DNA from: Plantago major
Taxonomy: Eukaryota > Streptophyta > Magnoliopsida > Lamiales > Plantaginaceae
Direction of reading: 5' to 3'
Length of the DNA stretch: 64,000 nucleotides
Assembly: GCA_026545765.1 (NCBI GenBank)
Contig: CM048841.1
Coordinates: forward strand, 4,845,712-4,909,711
Positions within the stretch are counted from its first letter, which is position 1; every line of letters starts with the position of its first letter. Below the pieces are notes generated by a model. That model worked only from the letters and a program-made list of their open reading frames with translations. It was not told where the DNA came from and did no database searches. A program made the translations under genes and the position numbers. Shown in pieces: positions 1-11,443 of the stretch.

Positions 1-1830
1 CCAGGTACGTGTATGACGTGCTCTCATTTTCGTAGTATGACCTGAGTTCCTCTTCCGTGGCAGACTCCCTACGGTCCCTTGCCCAATCATCGAACTGGTC
101 CCGTGCTGTTTGTTGCCTTGTCTGGTACGGTTCTCCCATATGAAGTGTACTCCAAAACTCGTGAATATCTGTGATGGGATTTATGATCCTCCTGCTCACA
201 CTCTTTTGTTACTGTTCACATGTGCATGCTAGTCCCCAACTGGTACGCAATGCGTGATCGCATTCACCGGCATCAACGGTGGATCTTTCATGGACCATTA
301 ACTTTATAGCGAGATGTGAAACTGCACCTTCAAGCCTGCGGTATATTCCACGGGTCGGGAGATGTGGATGCTTCTTGTGCAATTTCTCAAACTCAGAGCG
401 CATGGCATCATAGTGCATTTGAAGCAGGTTATGCAGCTTGGGGAACCCCCGGTTAAACTTCTGATTTGAAGCCCCCAACCATGACTTGTACCTGCCATGC
501 GACCTTCGACCCTGCAATTACATTGTTGAATGTTAGTGATCAGTCGATAGTAGTACATTACGAAATGAATGTAGTACCAAAATTCAATTACCTGTTGGTC
601 GTGTCACAACCAAAGTGCAGGATGTCCTTCGTCCAAGCGTGTACAAATCGAACGTGGTATGGGTCCAACCATGTTTTACGCAAGTACGCGATGAACTTAG
701 GTTGACGAACCCAGGCCTTTGACATACGCTCATATTGTTCCGGAGTACTTGCATAAACGATACGTTCCCATCTTGCCTTCGTCGCACGTTCATACTTTTT
801 GGTACCCAGTAGCCCACTTATATACCTCGTGACATCCTTACATATATGCCTCCGGCACAGTATGTGTGCTGATTCTGGAAATACTTCCTCTATGGCACGC
901 ATTGCAGCTAGCTCTCTGTCCGTAACAAATACCCCCGGTAAAACACCACATTCTATGCACAATGCCCGCAACCGTGTAAGCCCCCCAGTGATAACTTGAC
1001 GTCTTCTCGTCCAGGATGAAAATAAAAGCGATGTGGTAGTTTTGCCCAGTCGGTAAAAAGCCAATCACTTCGACCAATGGCATGTCGTACATATTTGTCT
1101 TGTACGTGGCATCCATGAGGACAACTTGAGGGAACAAATGTAGCATTAACTTCGTGTTAGGATGAGCTAAGAAAAATCCAGCAATTACGTCAGTTCCCGG
1201 ATGTTTGACTGCAGAATATATGTAGCTATGTTGTTGCAGCAAATGGATAAAATATTCCATTGGCTCCATTTCACCCATCTCCTGCCGTTGAGCTTTCTGG
1301 TCAGCATTGTATACGTGTCGTAACCCACTGCAGTTGAGTGGGAATTCATGTACGAGTTGAACAAGCATTTCTTTAGGTGTCATTCCGGAACGCAACATCT
1401 GCACTACTCGCACGCGCTCTTCATCAGTCAACTTCGCTGTGGAAGTGTGCCAATGGGGGTATTTCCCGAGGGGGTGGTTGTGTCTTTCGTGATTCTTCTG
1501 CACAACAACTCTCCACTCGCCCGGTAACTTCTCCACGATCTTCACCTGAAATGGGCAAGAAAACTTTTTAGTACCGGTTGAGTTTCTGGAATTTGCCTCC
1601 GGGTTTATTGTCGTCGTGACCCTATGTGCACCAGCACGCTCACTTGCCATGTACACGTGTTTCGGTCGAGAATGTGAGATCGCAAAAAACATATTTTCTT
1701 CTCGGCCAGTAACACGTGTCCATGCTATTGCCCTTTCTCGAGTATCGAAAATCTGATTGTTGATGAAAATGTTCGTGCAGTCTGGAAATTCATTAGACGC
1801 ATAATCAGACGAATCGCTTGATTGGCTCAT
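1..1830 (-). pseudogene. MULE transposase, FAR1-related type, C-terminus off the left edge
   Basis: The reading begins at ATG 1828-1830. Residues ~90-145 look like a WRKY-GCM1/FAR1-type zinc-binding domain (FSCPFQVKI followed by NHERHNHPLG). The MULE catalytic domain follows: VVLMDATYKTNMYDMPLVEV carries the first Asp, and VTDRELAAMRAIEEVFP with CRRHI carries a later one. The frame is lost at a run of six C (981-986; G on the coding strand), where five would keep the frame. A GT-AG intron of 80 nt fits 512-591, splicing after the codons for DTTNR into VEG, as expected in this family. A further frame change follows near 500, then an in-frame TAA at 206-208, after which homologous text (IHEFWSTLHMGEPYQTRQQT) continues to the window edge. 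FAR1-like host factors are the alternative, but the MULE neighbourhood favours a transposase. Confidence 0.8.
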
Positions 1831-1978
1831 ATTATATGTATGGGATTAGTATTTCAAGTGGTAGGGTATGGAGTGTCTATTTTAAGTGTTAGGGTACTTC
1901 GTGTTTGCGTATTTGAAGATGGAGTGTGTTGGAAGTATGGAGGAGTATGGAGGAGTAGTGACCTCCCTCCCTCCCTCC

Positions 1979-1986
1979 TTATATAG
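1979..1986 (-). promoter_or_regulatory. TATA box of the MULE transposase
   Basis: The minus strand reads CTATATAA followed by GGAGGGAGGGAGG, about 150 bp upstream of the transposase ATG at 1830. Spacing and form fit a plant core promoter. No transcript evidence is available. Confidence 0.5.
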
Positions 1987-2300
1987 AAGTGCTGGTGTGG
2001 AGGAGTATCGTAAGACGAATATTTTGTCTAATGCCTCGAACGAATATGAATATGGAGTGCCAATGTCTTGAAATAATACTAGAATTGAAATGGGAAGGTA
2101 AAAAATAACAAACGGAATTGAAATAATTTTTAAAAAAAAAATCGCGTGTGAACAAGGTGACGAGAACGTGCCGTGCGTTGAGCGGTGACTGCCGTCGATC
2201 ATGAGCAAGGTGACATGTCGGACAGTCCGGTTGGCCATTCGGCCAATGTCGATCGCCTTTTCCACCGAAAAATTGGCCGGTTCGATCGGTCGGACAATTT

Positions 2301-2309
2301 CTATAAATA
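2301..2309 (+). promoter_or_regulatory. TATA box of the PMD gene
   Basis: CTATAAATA lies 120 bp upstream of the proposed ATG at 2421 and is followed by a pyrimidine-rich stretch (TCACACTCACTCC) that would suit a plant start site. With the TATA box at 1979-1986 on the other strand it makes the 590-bp spacer a divergent promoter. Confidence 0.5.
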
Positions 2310-2420
2310 AGAGGGGGTTCAGATGTTATTTGTCACACTCACTCCTCTCTACTTCATCTTCATACTCTCTCATTTTCACACTTCAATAAAACTAGCAATC
2401 CCGACTATCAAGTGGAGACC

Positions 2421-4813
2421 ATGTGGAAGGTGATAATACTAATACATTAATAAACCATTTTTCTAATTAATATATGATTAGAACATTAATATTCATAATT
2501 TTTATGTTGATAATACTCTCAAATTTGTACAGAAATTGTATAAGGGCGGTGCATCCAAAGATGGTGGTGCTGAGGGATCATGACGGAGCAAGAGATTGGT
2601 CAAGGAGATTCCAGAAATAACAGTCGATCAATATTCTGGACGACTAAACAACATTGGTGGCAAAACTAGAGGTCCAATTGCTCAATCAGCTAGAGCAATG
2701 AGGGACAGATTAATGCAACAAACTGAGGGAAGTTATGATGAAATGGAATCACCCTCGCCGAGAGAAGACTCGTACGTGACACCCGGTTCTATCCGCTCAG
2801 AGTCTATGCGTAGAGATGAAGTTGAAATTCCTTTTGATGTAAAGTTCACCCCACATAGACAGTCTATGCGTTCAGGTCGGAGATCGATGTCAGTTGAACA
2901 CAACATTCATAACACTGCTGGTAATGTTTACAACCAGCACATTTATGGTTCTTCTGTCAGGGGTGGCCATAATCAACGAGAGGGTACAAGCGGAGACCGT
3001 GTGCATGAAGCAGAGCCTGATTATGAGGGAGAGCCTAATTATGAGGGTGGAAGCGGAGACCCTGGACAGGCAGAACCTAATGAGGCGTGGAGAGAACTCA
3101 CACACGGTATTCCTGGTGGCCCTACAAATGCGGAGTTACTCACCGGATTTCTAGGCCACATTGCTCACTCCATATGGATAGGAATTGTAAGTTACTTCAA
3201 TTTTTCACAACTGTTCATTCCAGTTCTTTAAAATCCGACTATTCTTACTGAGATTTGTAATATACAGGACCGCGATATTCTCGAGGGATTTGACAAGCCC
3301 CGGTCTTTAGGCCGTTTCAGAGACTATCTGAACGATGGTGTCATTCATATTGTCAACAACACATATCTGGCACGCTTGCCGAACTATATGCATCCGAAGA
3401 TCAACATGCCTTTGATTAGTGCATTTGTTAAACGGTGGCATCCTGAAACTAATACCTTTCACATGCCATTTGGTGAGATGACAATAACACTGCATGATGT
3501 CCACTATTTGCTCGAAGTCCCTGTTCATGGTCGTGCTGTTAAGGCAAAAGCCGCACTAGAAGTACTTAAGGTGGCATTAGCAACTCATATGCAAATGACT
3601 GAAGCCGTAGTGAAATCCAACTTTAAAAGTGCTGGTTTCAAGCATAGCACCATTGAGGCAACTTTAAAAGCACAAACTCTACCACCGTAATCACACACTA
3701 TCATGTACTTGTTGTGGTTGTTAGACACATCTCTATTTGTCGACAAATCTGGTCATCGAGTGCCTGTCGGGTTTCTACAGTTCCTCGTTAACCTGAATGA
3801 GGTTGACTGACAAGATGGGGAGTCACGACTTGCAAATCAAGATGCATAGCTTGAAATTGCAACACGTATCAATTGCAAACAGATAGATGGTTGTCTTTCA
3901 CTTCTGCAGGTTCGCCCCCTATATATATACAATTTTTACATAACTTTTGAAAAGATCATTTCAATCAAGTCTTTAAACTATTTCAGGCGTTGATATACCG
4001 GTATTTTCCACATCTTCAGAGATGGAACTTGGGAACCGACGATGAAGCTTCTATACATCTTATGTACAGAACTGCATTGGACAATGTTAAACCAAATGAA
4101 GTATGACATTCAAATAAGTTTTACTCTTCTTTAATTTTTTTTTAAAAATTATATACACTTATGTTACTTGCCTCTCATGTAATAGGTGAATTGGACACCA
4201 TTCGGAACAATGGCGGATGAGGCAGTCCCCATATCACAATATAGGGGAATTATTCATTGTCTGAAGGTTATGGAGGCTTACATGCCAAACCGTGTTATGC
4301 GGCAGTTCGGATACCCCCAGTACATTCCTAAGAAACTGATAAAACCATTGCTTGTACAGAGGCCACCACAACCCTCACTCTACCGATGTTCTCATTCAGT
4401 TCGGGACTCATTCGAAGACTTCATGAACTATCGATGTAATTTCGATCAACAAGCTCTTTGAGTGCAATTTGGTCATGAAACAATTCCAGCGTACGTAAAC
4501 AGGTTTCGACAACGTACGCATATCCAAGTGACACCGCCCCAATCATTTAATCCAACTCAAGAATTCCAACCAGCCAGTATGGATCCAAGCGTGGTATGTT
4601 TCATATACATTCAATATATATATACATACACGATGTTTGCTCGTATTATCAAAATCCTTATTTCTATTTCATTTTTATTTGTAGAGGCTACGATTGGTTG
4701 CTACAATGCTCGGACGCATCACTCCACTAAACAGGCAGTATATGCAGATGCAAGACATATTAACGGTTGTTGATCAAGTTTGCGAACACTTGCAAGATTT
4801 AATTCCAAATTAA
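2421..4813 (+). pseudogene. Plant mobile domain (PMD) protein, decayed, six exons
   Basis: The diagnostic PMD block is MPFGEMTITLHDVHYLLEVPV (near 3467-3525), followed by YLLWLLDTSLFVDKSGHRV, YRYFPHLQRWNLGTDDEASI and VNWTPFGTMADEAV. GT-AG boundaries suggest exons at 2421-2429, 2533-3186, 3268-3909, 3987-4100, 4186-4593 and 4685-4813. The N-terminal part is a low-complexity acidic/Ser-rich tail (EPDYEGEPNYEG repeats). Breaks: a frame loss near 2581, stops at 3688-3690 and about 3808, and a stop at 4459-4461, so no full protein is made. PMD proteins of the MAIN/MAIL type act in silencing and genome stability in Arabidopsis; what the transposon-borne versions do is not established. The tiny first exon is the weakest part of the model. 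Confidence 0.75.
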
Positions 4814-5061
4814 GTATCTAGTCTTTCCGGTCACATCATATTAGTACGTTATTTGATATTCTAGTCGTATTGTATTACTTTTGATGAAGTTATCAATGTA
4901 ATATTTTCCTATTCAAGTTTGTATCCTTGTTCAAATTTTAAACCCGATTGAATTAGCAAAAACAAACAAATAATTATATAAATCAATTTGTACAAAGGAA
5001 AAAAAAAAGAATCAATTTCCAAAATTAAAAAAATAAGAAAACCAATTAACCAATTAAAATT
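4814..5061. other. AT-rich spacer, no gene seen
   Basis: Sequence after the PMD stop is AT-rich, with short A runs and no reading frame, RNA gene or repeat that I can name. The right terminal repeat of the MULE may be here but cannot be recognised without its left partner. Confidence 0.5.
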
Positions 5062-5933
5062 AAGGGGAAATTACGTTTCCTACCCCTTAAATTTGGGCCA
5101 ATTATAGTTTAGTCCCTTCTATTCAAACAATTACAGATACACCCAAAACCTGATTTTTTAGTTGACCAGAAATAAAATAAATGGAAAAGAAAATGAATTG
5201 GACTTAGTTGCAATTTACAATCTTCAATTTACTACACATTGGACTCTAATGTTTTATAAATTACAACAATGACTCATTATTATTGTAAATTAAACCCCAA
5301 TAAAATTTGTTTTCAAAATATACCCAATTTTTTTCTTCTTTCTCCCCCATTTCTTCTTCCTCCTCCATTTCTTCTTCCATTTTTTTTTCTTCTTCCTCCC
5401 CCATTGTTTCTTCTTCCTCCCCCATTACAGCTCCAATCGGTGCAGCTCCGACGAGGAGCTGTTTACAGCTCCTCGCCGGAGCCGTTAGCAGCTCCGGTTT
5501 GGAGCTGTTTTATAGCTCCGATCGGAGCTTTTTTAAGAAGGAAGAAGAAGATGGAGGGAGGAAGAATAAGTGGTCCGAGATTGGAGTTGGTGGTTAGAAG
5601 TGGTGGTGGAAGAATGGTGGTGGTGCAAGATGGTGGTTGGAGGTGGTGGAAGATGGTTGGAGATGGTGGGTAGTAAATTTGAAGAATAAAAAATGTTAGG
5701 GTTTGTTTGTGAGTGTTGAAAATATTTTTGGGTTTATTTTGCAATAATGGAGAATTAATGAATTTTTGAATTATAAAGAAAAGATAAAATGAGTGAAAAA
5801 ATTTGACTTTTGGGTCTATCTGTAATTACATTTTTTTCGTGCGTAAAAAATGGGTTCATCTGTAATTGTTTGAATAGAAGGGGCTAAATTGAAAAGAGGC
5901 TATATTGCAGGGGTTGTATTTGTAATTTTCCCC
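5062..5933. mobile_element. Non-autonomous TIR element with foldback core (MULE-like?)
   Basis: The ends are inverted repeats of roughly 90 bp. The left starts AAGGGGAAATTACG and includes CTTCTATTCAAACAATTACAG. The right, reverse-complemented, starts AAGGGGAAAATTAC and contains the same CTTCTATTCAAACAATTACAG block. Long repeats and no transposase suggest a MULE derivative. The core (5430-5530) is a run of alternating CAGCTCC and GGAGCTG words. Purine- and pyrimidine-rich tracts (5335-5430, 5535-5670) flank it and create spurious Ser/Pro-rich reading frames. No target duplication is visible; the right end abuts the truncated LTR of element A. Confidence 0.6.
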
Positions 5934-5935
5934 TT

Positions 5936-6245
5936 ATAACCTTGTAACTAGAATCCTAGTTGGATTCTACTTCCTTCCTTGGCACACACGAATACACACT
6001 CCTTGATTTACTCAAATCTCCTAGATTCCATAAGAACTTGTATCCTAAAATATCTGCACACAGAATCCAACTAAAACTGTGGAACAATATTAGAGTTAGA
6101 ATAAAGGTAAAAACTATAATAAATATATATATCGAAGTGTGACTAATTAATCAGTGTGACGAAAACACTGAATTCACAGTGTTCTTAAAACACTAGTACA
6201 AATACTGTGGATGTTAACAAAACACCCCCAGTAGTCACACTTACA
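5936..6245 (-). repeat. 3' LTR of element A, partial
   Basis: This stretch aligns with 31088-31382, the end of the intact LTR of element A, beginning ATAACCTTGTAACTAG and ending GTAGTCACACTTACA. The remaining ~540 bp of the LTR are not found on its left, where the foldback element at 5062-5933 abuts. It holds two exact copies of the element A dyad (6153-6169 and 6179-6195) that the matching part of the other LTR lacks. Confidence 0.85.
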
Positions 6246-6268
6246 TTCTCCCCCTTAGTTTTTCCTTT
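6246..6268 (-). other. Polypurine tract of element A
   Basis: Immediately inside the 3' LTR the minus strand reads AAAACTAAGGGGGAGAA up to the LTR edge. A purine run at this place is the usual plus-strand primer of LTR elements and confirms the minus orientation. Confidence 0.7.
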
Positions 6269-6515
6269 CTTCACATCACCTTAAACCTGTAACATATGTC
6301 CACAAAATATACTAACCAAACAAAATAAACAGAAGAGAAATTGCTCCCCCTCAAATTCATAATGATCATGCTAGCATACAGCAAAAGATCCAAAAAGTCA
6401 CAGAAGCTAGAATTCAGAATATTACCCAAAATAGTAATAGAGCAGTATCTGAATTAAAAAGAAAGAAATAGAAAGCAGAAATCCAAATTCATGCCATAGT
6501 GTTTGTAAAACACCA

Positions 6516-7989
6516 CTATTCTCCCCCTTGATGTGTGGAAAGCAAAACATCCAGATTGGCCTGCACCAACTGCAATCCTGCAATCTGTTGGGCAATGAGA
6601 TCCCTCTGAGCCTGTAGCACCGCCCTAGGTACCGGAAGCATCCCATCATCTCTTGTTTCTCCACCAACCGCATCAAACCAAGGTAAGTCCAAATGATGAG
6701 CCCCTCCAAGCATTCTATGAGTTATTTTCATAACTCCAGGTGTGTCAAACACATCCTTAGCCCGTGGAGTAAAACCTTGCCGCATAAGTACCCTGAAAAG
6801 GAGTGCAGGATAGGGTAAAATAGTTGTGCCTTTGTAAGAGAATTCAGAAAGATGAGCAAAAATGCGTGCACCCAGATTGACCGGAAGACCTTTCTTTAAG
6901 CACTGCCAACTCCTGGGTCACATAAGTGGTATTGGAGGTAGGTATCCAATTGGATGCAGCAAGGTGAAACAGAACAAAGCTCAAGGCTGTGAGTTTGGAG
7001 GAAAGACGGCCACTCTTGGGAAGCCATGCCTCAACCTTCCCAGCAGTGAGCTCTTAGATCACCATATCCAAATCCAGCTCAGTGTCATCCTCAACTACCT
7101 CAGGCACACCCAGAGCCTGATTCAACAAGGCAGGACTGATCTCATAGATACGCTTCCGTACATAAACCTTATGCAACTCAGGGGATTCATCATCATCGAA
7201 ACCAGGAGGCAAGTTACAATACAACTCCTTAACAGTATTAGGCACAAACTCATCAAGAGAACTAACAGATTCAAGCAAATGCCGGCTCTCTAAAAACTGA
7301 TACACCCTATGCAAGCGAAAATCCGACACAAAAATAGTCCTTTCAACCAAAACCTTTTTCTTCTCAAAATCACTAAACAGGTCATGAAGATCTTTTGTAT
7401 AAAAGACATTGTCATAAGCAAATTTAGCAGCATAGCCCCTAGGAGATGCAGATGAAGAGGGGTTACCTTTGCGCTCAGTTGCCTTTGACGAACCGGGTGG
7501 GTTAACAGATGATTTGCCCTTGCGAACTGTTTCCTTAGCTGGCTTGGAAATCAACTCTTCCTCATCATCATCATCCACAGTGACCACTTCTGGTGTTGTG
7601 GGCACATCCTGAGTGGGCACAAAGTGAGGAGGTGTGTCAGCAACACCTATGTCAGCTGACATAGAAGATGGTGTGTTAGAAACACCAGAGCCTGGGGTCG
7701 CCATTGATTCAAAAAGTGGCGGTAAAACCACCAATGGGACGGGCTCTGGAGATGCAGCAGTAGAGGCAGGGGATGGGTCTGCTGGTGGAACCCTAGTCCC
7801 TGCATTGTCCGATTCCGCCTGAGAGTGAGAAGCCATTGGTGCCAAAACCAGTGCCCGACATGGATTGGGAGTAGGGGATGGTGAGCTTGGCACTGGTGAG
7901 CTGGAGGTGGAAACCTTAGGTTTCTTGGGGGCTTTTGGGGTTTGGGAGAATTTCCGTTTTGCCGATTTCTTGGCGGATTTGGGGGCCAT
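6516..7989 (-). pseudogene. 3' ORF of element A (PF20167-like, 'putative plant transposon protein')
   Basis: Beyond pol lies an extra coding region typical of large Copia elements. It starts MAPKSAKKSAKRKFSQ, a Lys-rich N-terminus that looks like a nuclear localisation signal. A Ser/Pro/Thr-rich middle with repeated V-x-x-TP words follows, then an acidic DDDDEEE patch. A folded part contains FVSDFRLHRVYQFLESRHLL and KVYVRKRIYEISPALLNQAL, which resembles the domain I know as PF20167. Such 3' ORFs are often called env-like, but I see no signal peptide or membrane segment. The region is a fossil with few breaks. Confidence 0.65.
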
Positions 7990-9289
7990 TGAGAGTGAAG
8001 AGAATTTGGAAGGGTATGAGAGAATGGAGATTGGGAGAGATGAGGGACTGTAAGAGTGTAAGAGAGAAAGAAGAAACAGAGAAAAGGAATAAAAGGAGAG
8101 GGACTGACAGACGTGGGGAAGAGAAGTGAGGAGTGGGAGGCTCGAGGTGTGGGCGGTGATTAATGGAGTAATGGGAGCACATTGGGAGTAATGGTAGCTC
8201 TTAACTGCAATTATACTAAAAATAGGCAATTAGCATTAAAGAGGCACAATATTAAATCCTTTGAGTAATCGAGGATAATGAGTAGTACAAAATCAATAAG
8301 TGATAAAAATTAGTATTTAAGGAATAATTCTATTTTAATGGTACAGTAACCAACAGAGCTAAGTCTCAATACTAACTAACTCATCATAAACGTAGTACTC
8401 AAAGTAACACCCAAACCACATGCACCCCATGCAGAGAGAGAGAAAGAGAAGGAAGGAAACACAAAACAGTACTAGCGGTCAGAAACATGGTGTGTCCAGA
8501 ACACCCCAACTCAAAGACACAGAGAAACTCAAACTGAACTGAAAACACAGACCTCCACATAGAAGAAGAAGAAGGAGAAAGAAAAATGTTGGCAGAACAC
8601 ACACATGGTGTTGTCAGAATACCTAATCACAGACCATTAGATACACAAACCGAAACGTTTTATTATACTCCAGCAAGATAACAAAAATTAGAAGCAAGAT
8701 AACCATTATATTATTATTTGACAAGGGTAACAAATTGAATGAAGGCAGCCGGAACTCCTAACATCCCAACCTTACCACAAGCCTTTTCAGCAACGTGGGT
8801 GAGTACATAGGCACTGAATGAGGACAGCCAGAGCTTCAACACCCCAGTAACCCAATGCGTACAAATTTACCACATCACCTTTTTAGAGAAAACCTCAAGT
8901 CAAGTAGTCACACTGAATGCTGGCAGCCGAAACTCCACACACCCCAGCACAACTACTGACTATATCTGGTATCCCATCAATTAACCATAAAGTAAACAAA
9001 ACAACAAGCGGAGTTTTTATTTGTCCAGAGAGTGGTAAAAAACAATCCAGAATCAGGTGACTTTAACCCACAAATCACATGGTGTTCTGCACACACACGA
9101 GCACTTTATTTATAAAAGGAGGCACATGTATCAAGACAGTTAAGAGCCCAAAAAGTCAAGAAGTTGAGAGAACTTAAAATCTATAGTAACTGTAAGAAAG
9201 AGAAGCGGAGAAGGATTTAGAACAAGATTATAACATATAACACCACAAACAAAGCAGGTGTGTTCCGGTGGTGTTGCGGACACACCAAA
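7990..9289 (-). other. Non-coding 3' region of element A, upstream of its 3' ORF
   Basis: No gene is visible. The stretch carries several copies of the element A dyad (for example 8489-8505, 9081-9097 and 9270-9286, plus one-mismatch copies at 8585-8601 and 8607-8623), a GA-rich tract near 8436-8460, and three spaced GGCAGCCGGAACTCC-like words (8745-8945) followed by CCCCAGCA or similar. Element B sits at its right end. Confidence 0.5.
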
Positions 9290-11057
9290 TGTTGGTCCAG
9301 ATAACGGCAAAGTAAAAGACTAGAGGGGGGGGGGGGTGAATAGTCTTTTAAAACTTTTGTCGATAAAAACTATTTCTCAGATATCTGAGTAGATATCTAA
9401 AACTTAGAATCAGAGCGCGGAAGACTTAAGATAGATAAGTGCAGAAACAGTTAAAGTGTGTGTGTGTTGCTGAAATGTAAGTACAGAAAAGTAAATAACA
9501 CAGCAAGTATAGTGGTATCTGTAGGTGGCGTAATCCTCCAACTAATCCACTTCGGTCTTCCAAAGACCTAGAATACACTAGAATAGATAATTGAGGTCAC
9601 CTTACAAAAATCCTATTCTAAGATTCCTTAAACAGATGGTTCCCAACCAAATGTTCCCCCTGAGTTGTTCCCCGGCTTTTCCCCAAGTACTTTCACTGCT
9701 CAGAAACCTTTTTGAGCTATTCCCTAGCTTCCCAAGCTAAGTACTTCATTTGCTCAATAACCTTGGAGTTATTCCTTAGTTACCCAAATCAAGTACTTCC
9801 TATACTCCGTTAACCTTGGAAATATTCCTTAGTTACCCAAATCAAGTACTTCCTATACTCCGTTAACCTTGGAGTTATTCCCTGATTTTTCAAACTAAAT
9901 ACTTCCTGTACTCCACGCCAGTTATGGTGTTGGTTTTGGTATGAGTTGTCAGATGAGCTTCTTTGTTAACTTTTCAGTTAATCAGATAGCTCTGTGAATC
10001 AAGTATACTTAATACACTTTGCAATGCATGGTATCTTGTTCTTTTTACTGACCCAAGTCTTAGGTAAGTGTTCAAGAGAATGAATCTCAGATGCTTGATC
10101 TTTCGTTTCAACTCTTTCACATATAGCTGTACTTGTTTAGGATCAGGACACTTAGAACTTTAGTGTTACTCAAGATCAAAAGCTTTGGTCGCAACAGAAA
10201 ACTTTGAGGATAAGTAATTTGCTTTGAGAGAGTAAGGTGTTCAGCGTTTTTATGGAGTTCAAGGTGTCGTGTCTTCTCAAGCTGTCTAAGCGTTGATATT
10301 TATAGATGAATTTGAGTGCCGTTTGAATAGTATCCGTTAGGCTCAAATTCAAACTATTGATATCTGTGTATAATCTTATGTGAGTTTTGTCGTCTTCTTC
10401 TTGAGTCGCCGTTGCTTTTGTTCGACATCTCGTCCGTGCATTAAATGCATTGTACTATACTTTTGTCCTCAGAGTGCCAACGGAACTATGCTTTGTATCG
10501 AGACTAGTATTATCTCGATTCTTTTGCGTCCTTATCTTCAATCTTCAGATACCACTTTTATTGAAACAACTTTGTTTGCAATATATATATATTTCTTTTT
10601 CAGAAATGTGGTTAAAGCTCAAGGTATCTGAGAATAGATATCTGTGGACACTTTCCTTATTTTCAGATAGGCCTTTTATTTCTCAGATATATCTTGTGAC
10701 GCAGTTTGTTTAAAACTATTCGTGGCTTCAAGATATCTGGCTAAGGTATCTGAAAAACTGTTTCAGTAATCTTGTGCAGTTTCTTCAAGTCTTCAATGTC
10801 GTTGAGCTTGTTTTGCTTGGATGTCTTCTTCTTGTTCTTCTCTTCATAAAATAAAAATTACAATTTGAGACCTAACATCTTATACAAGATTGGCTAGACT
10901 ATCATACTCAGTGGGTTTCCTCTTTTACAATGTTCAAGTGAGCCAAGAGTACTAATCACCTTTCTGAGACTAAGATAAGTCATCATGTTGCTGATCAAAA
11001 TCTAAACAGATATTTCTAACAAAATATCTAACAAATTTCCAAATAAATTTCCCAACA
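9290..11057 (-). repeat. 3' LTR of element B
   Basis: TGTTGGTCCAGATAACGG starts the repeat and TTTCCCAACA ends it; it matches 23756-25523 over its full length. A run of about 13 G lies near 9326 on the plus strand (C in the transcript sense), and the repeat holds the palindrome TCAGATATCTGA at 9377-9388. Confidence 0.93.
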
Positions 11058-11443
11058 AATTTCCCCCTTTTTGATCAGTCAACGATGACTATCTGACCTA
11101 TTACAAATCTGGATGAGTGAACAATCCAGCACTTAATCTTTTCTTAAGATTTTCAATTCATTCAAATAAGTGCAGAAAGTAAACATCAACCAAATCAAAA
11201 GGTGTGATCTTTGCTGACAAGTTATCTTTTATAGAATACTATCTGAGAGTAAGTTCTTCAGATAAGTTACAAAGAGAGATTACAGATAACTTCAATACAT
11301 AAAACAATTTAGCTCAGTCAGCAAAAATACAAAAATTACATAGTAAATTAGGACAACAGGAGTAACCAAGCTCCAAGTAAACATCCTAATAGACTAGTCT
11401 TCAAGTCTTCAACTCTTCAAGTCTTCAACAGTGGTTCTATGGA
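11058..11443 (-). other. Polypurine tract and 3' untranslated stretch of element B
   Basis: Just inside the LTR the minus strand reads GATCAAAAAGGGGGAAATT, a good polypurine tract. The rest of the stretch up to the first 3' reading frame has no coding signal. Confidence 0.65.

Larger units (their letters stand above)
1..4813. mobile_element. Mutator-like element (MULE) with a divergent plant mobile domain gene, partial
   Basis: A minus-strand MULE transposase (1-1830) and a plus-strand plant mobile domain (PMD) gene (2421-4813) lie back to back with a 590-bp spacer holding a TATA box for each. PMD genes are known both as host genes (the MAIN/MAIL family) and as passengers of MULEs and Ty3-type elements, so a single two-gene transposon is the simplest reading. 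The left end is outside the window, so no terminal inverted repeat or target duplication can be checked. The right boundary is only the PMD stop codon, and the true end may lie further right. Both genes are broken, so the element is probably inactive. The alternative is a host PMD pseudogene that happens to sit beside a MULE. Confidence 0.6.

Noticed and set aside
5269-5744. Ser/Pro/Phe-rich reading frames
   Set aside because: They lie in polypyrimidine/polypurine tracts of a foldback element and have no recognisable domain.
6516-7989. Calling the 3' ORF of element A an envelope gene
   Set aside because: No signal peptide or membrane span is visible, and the N-terminus is strongly basic; the neutral name 3' ORF is safer.
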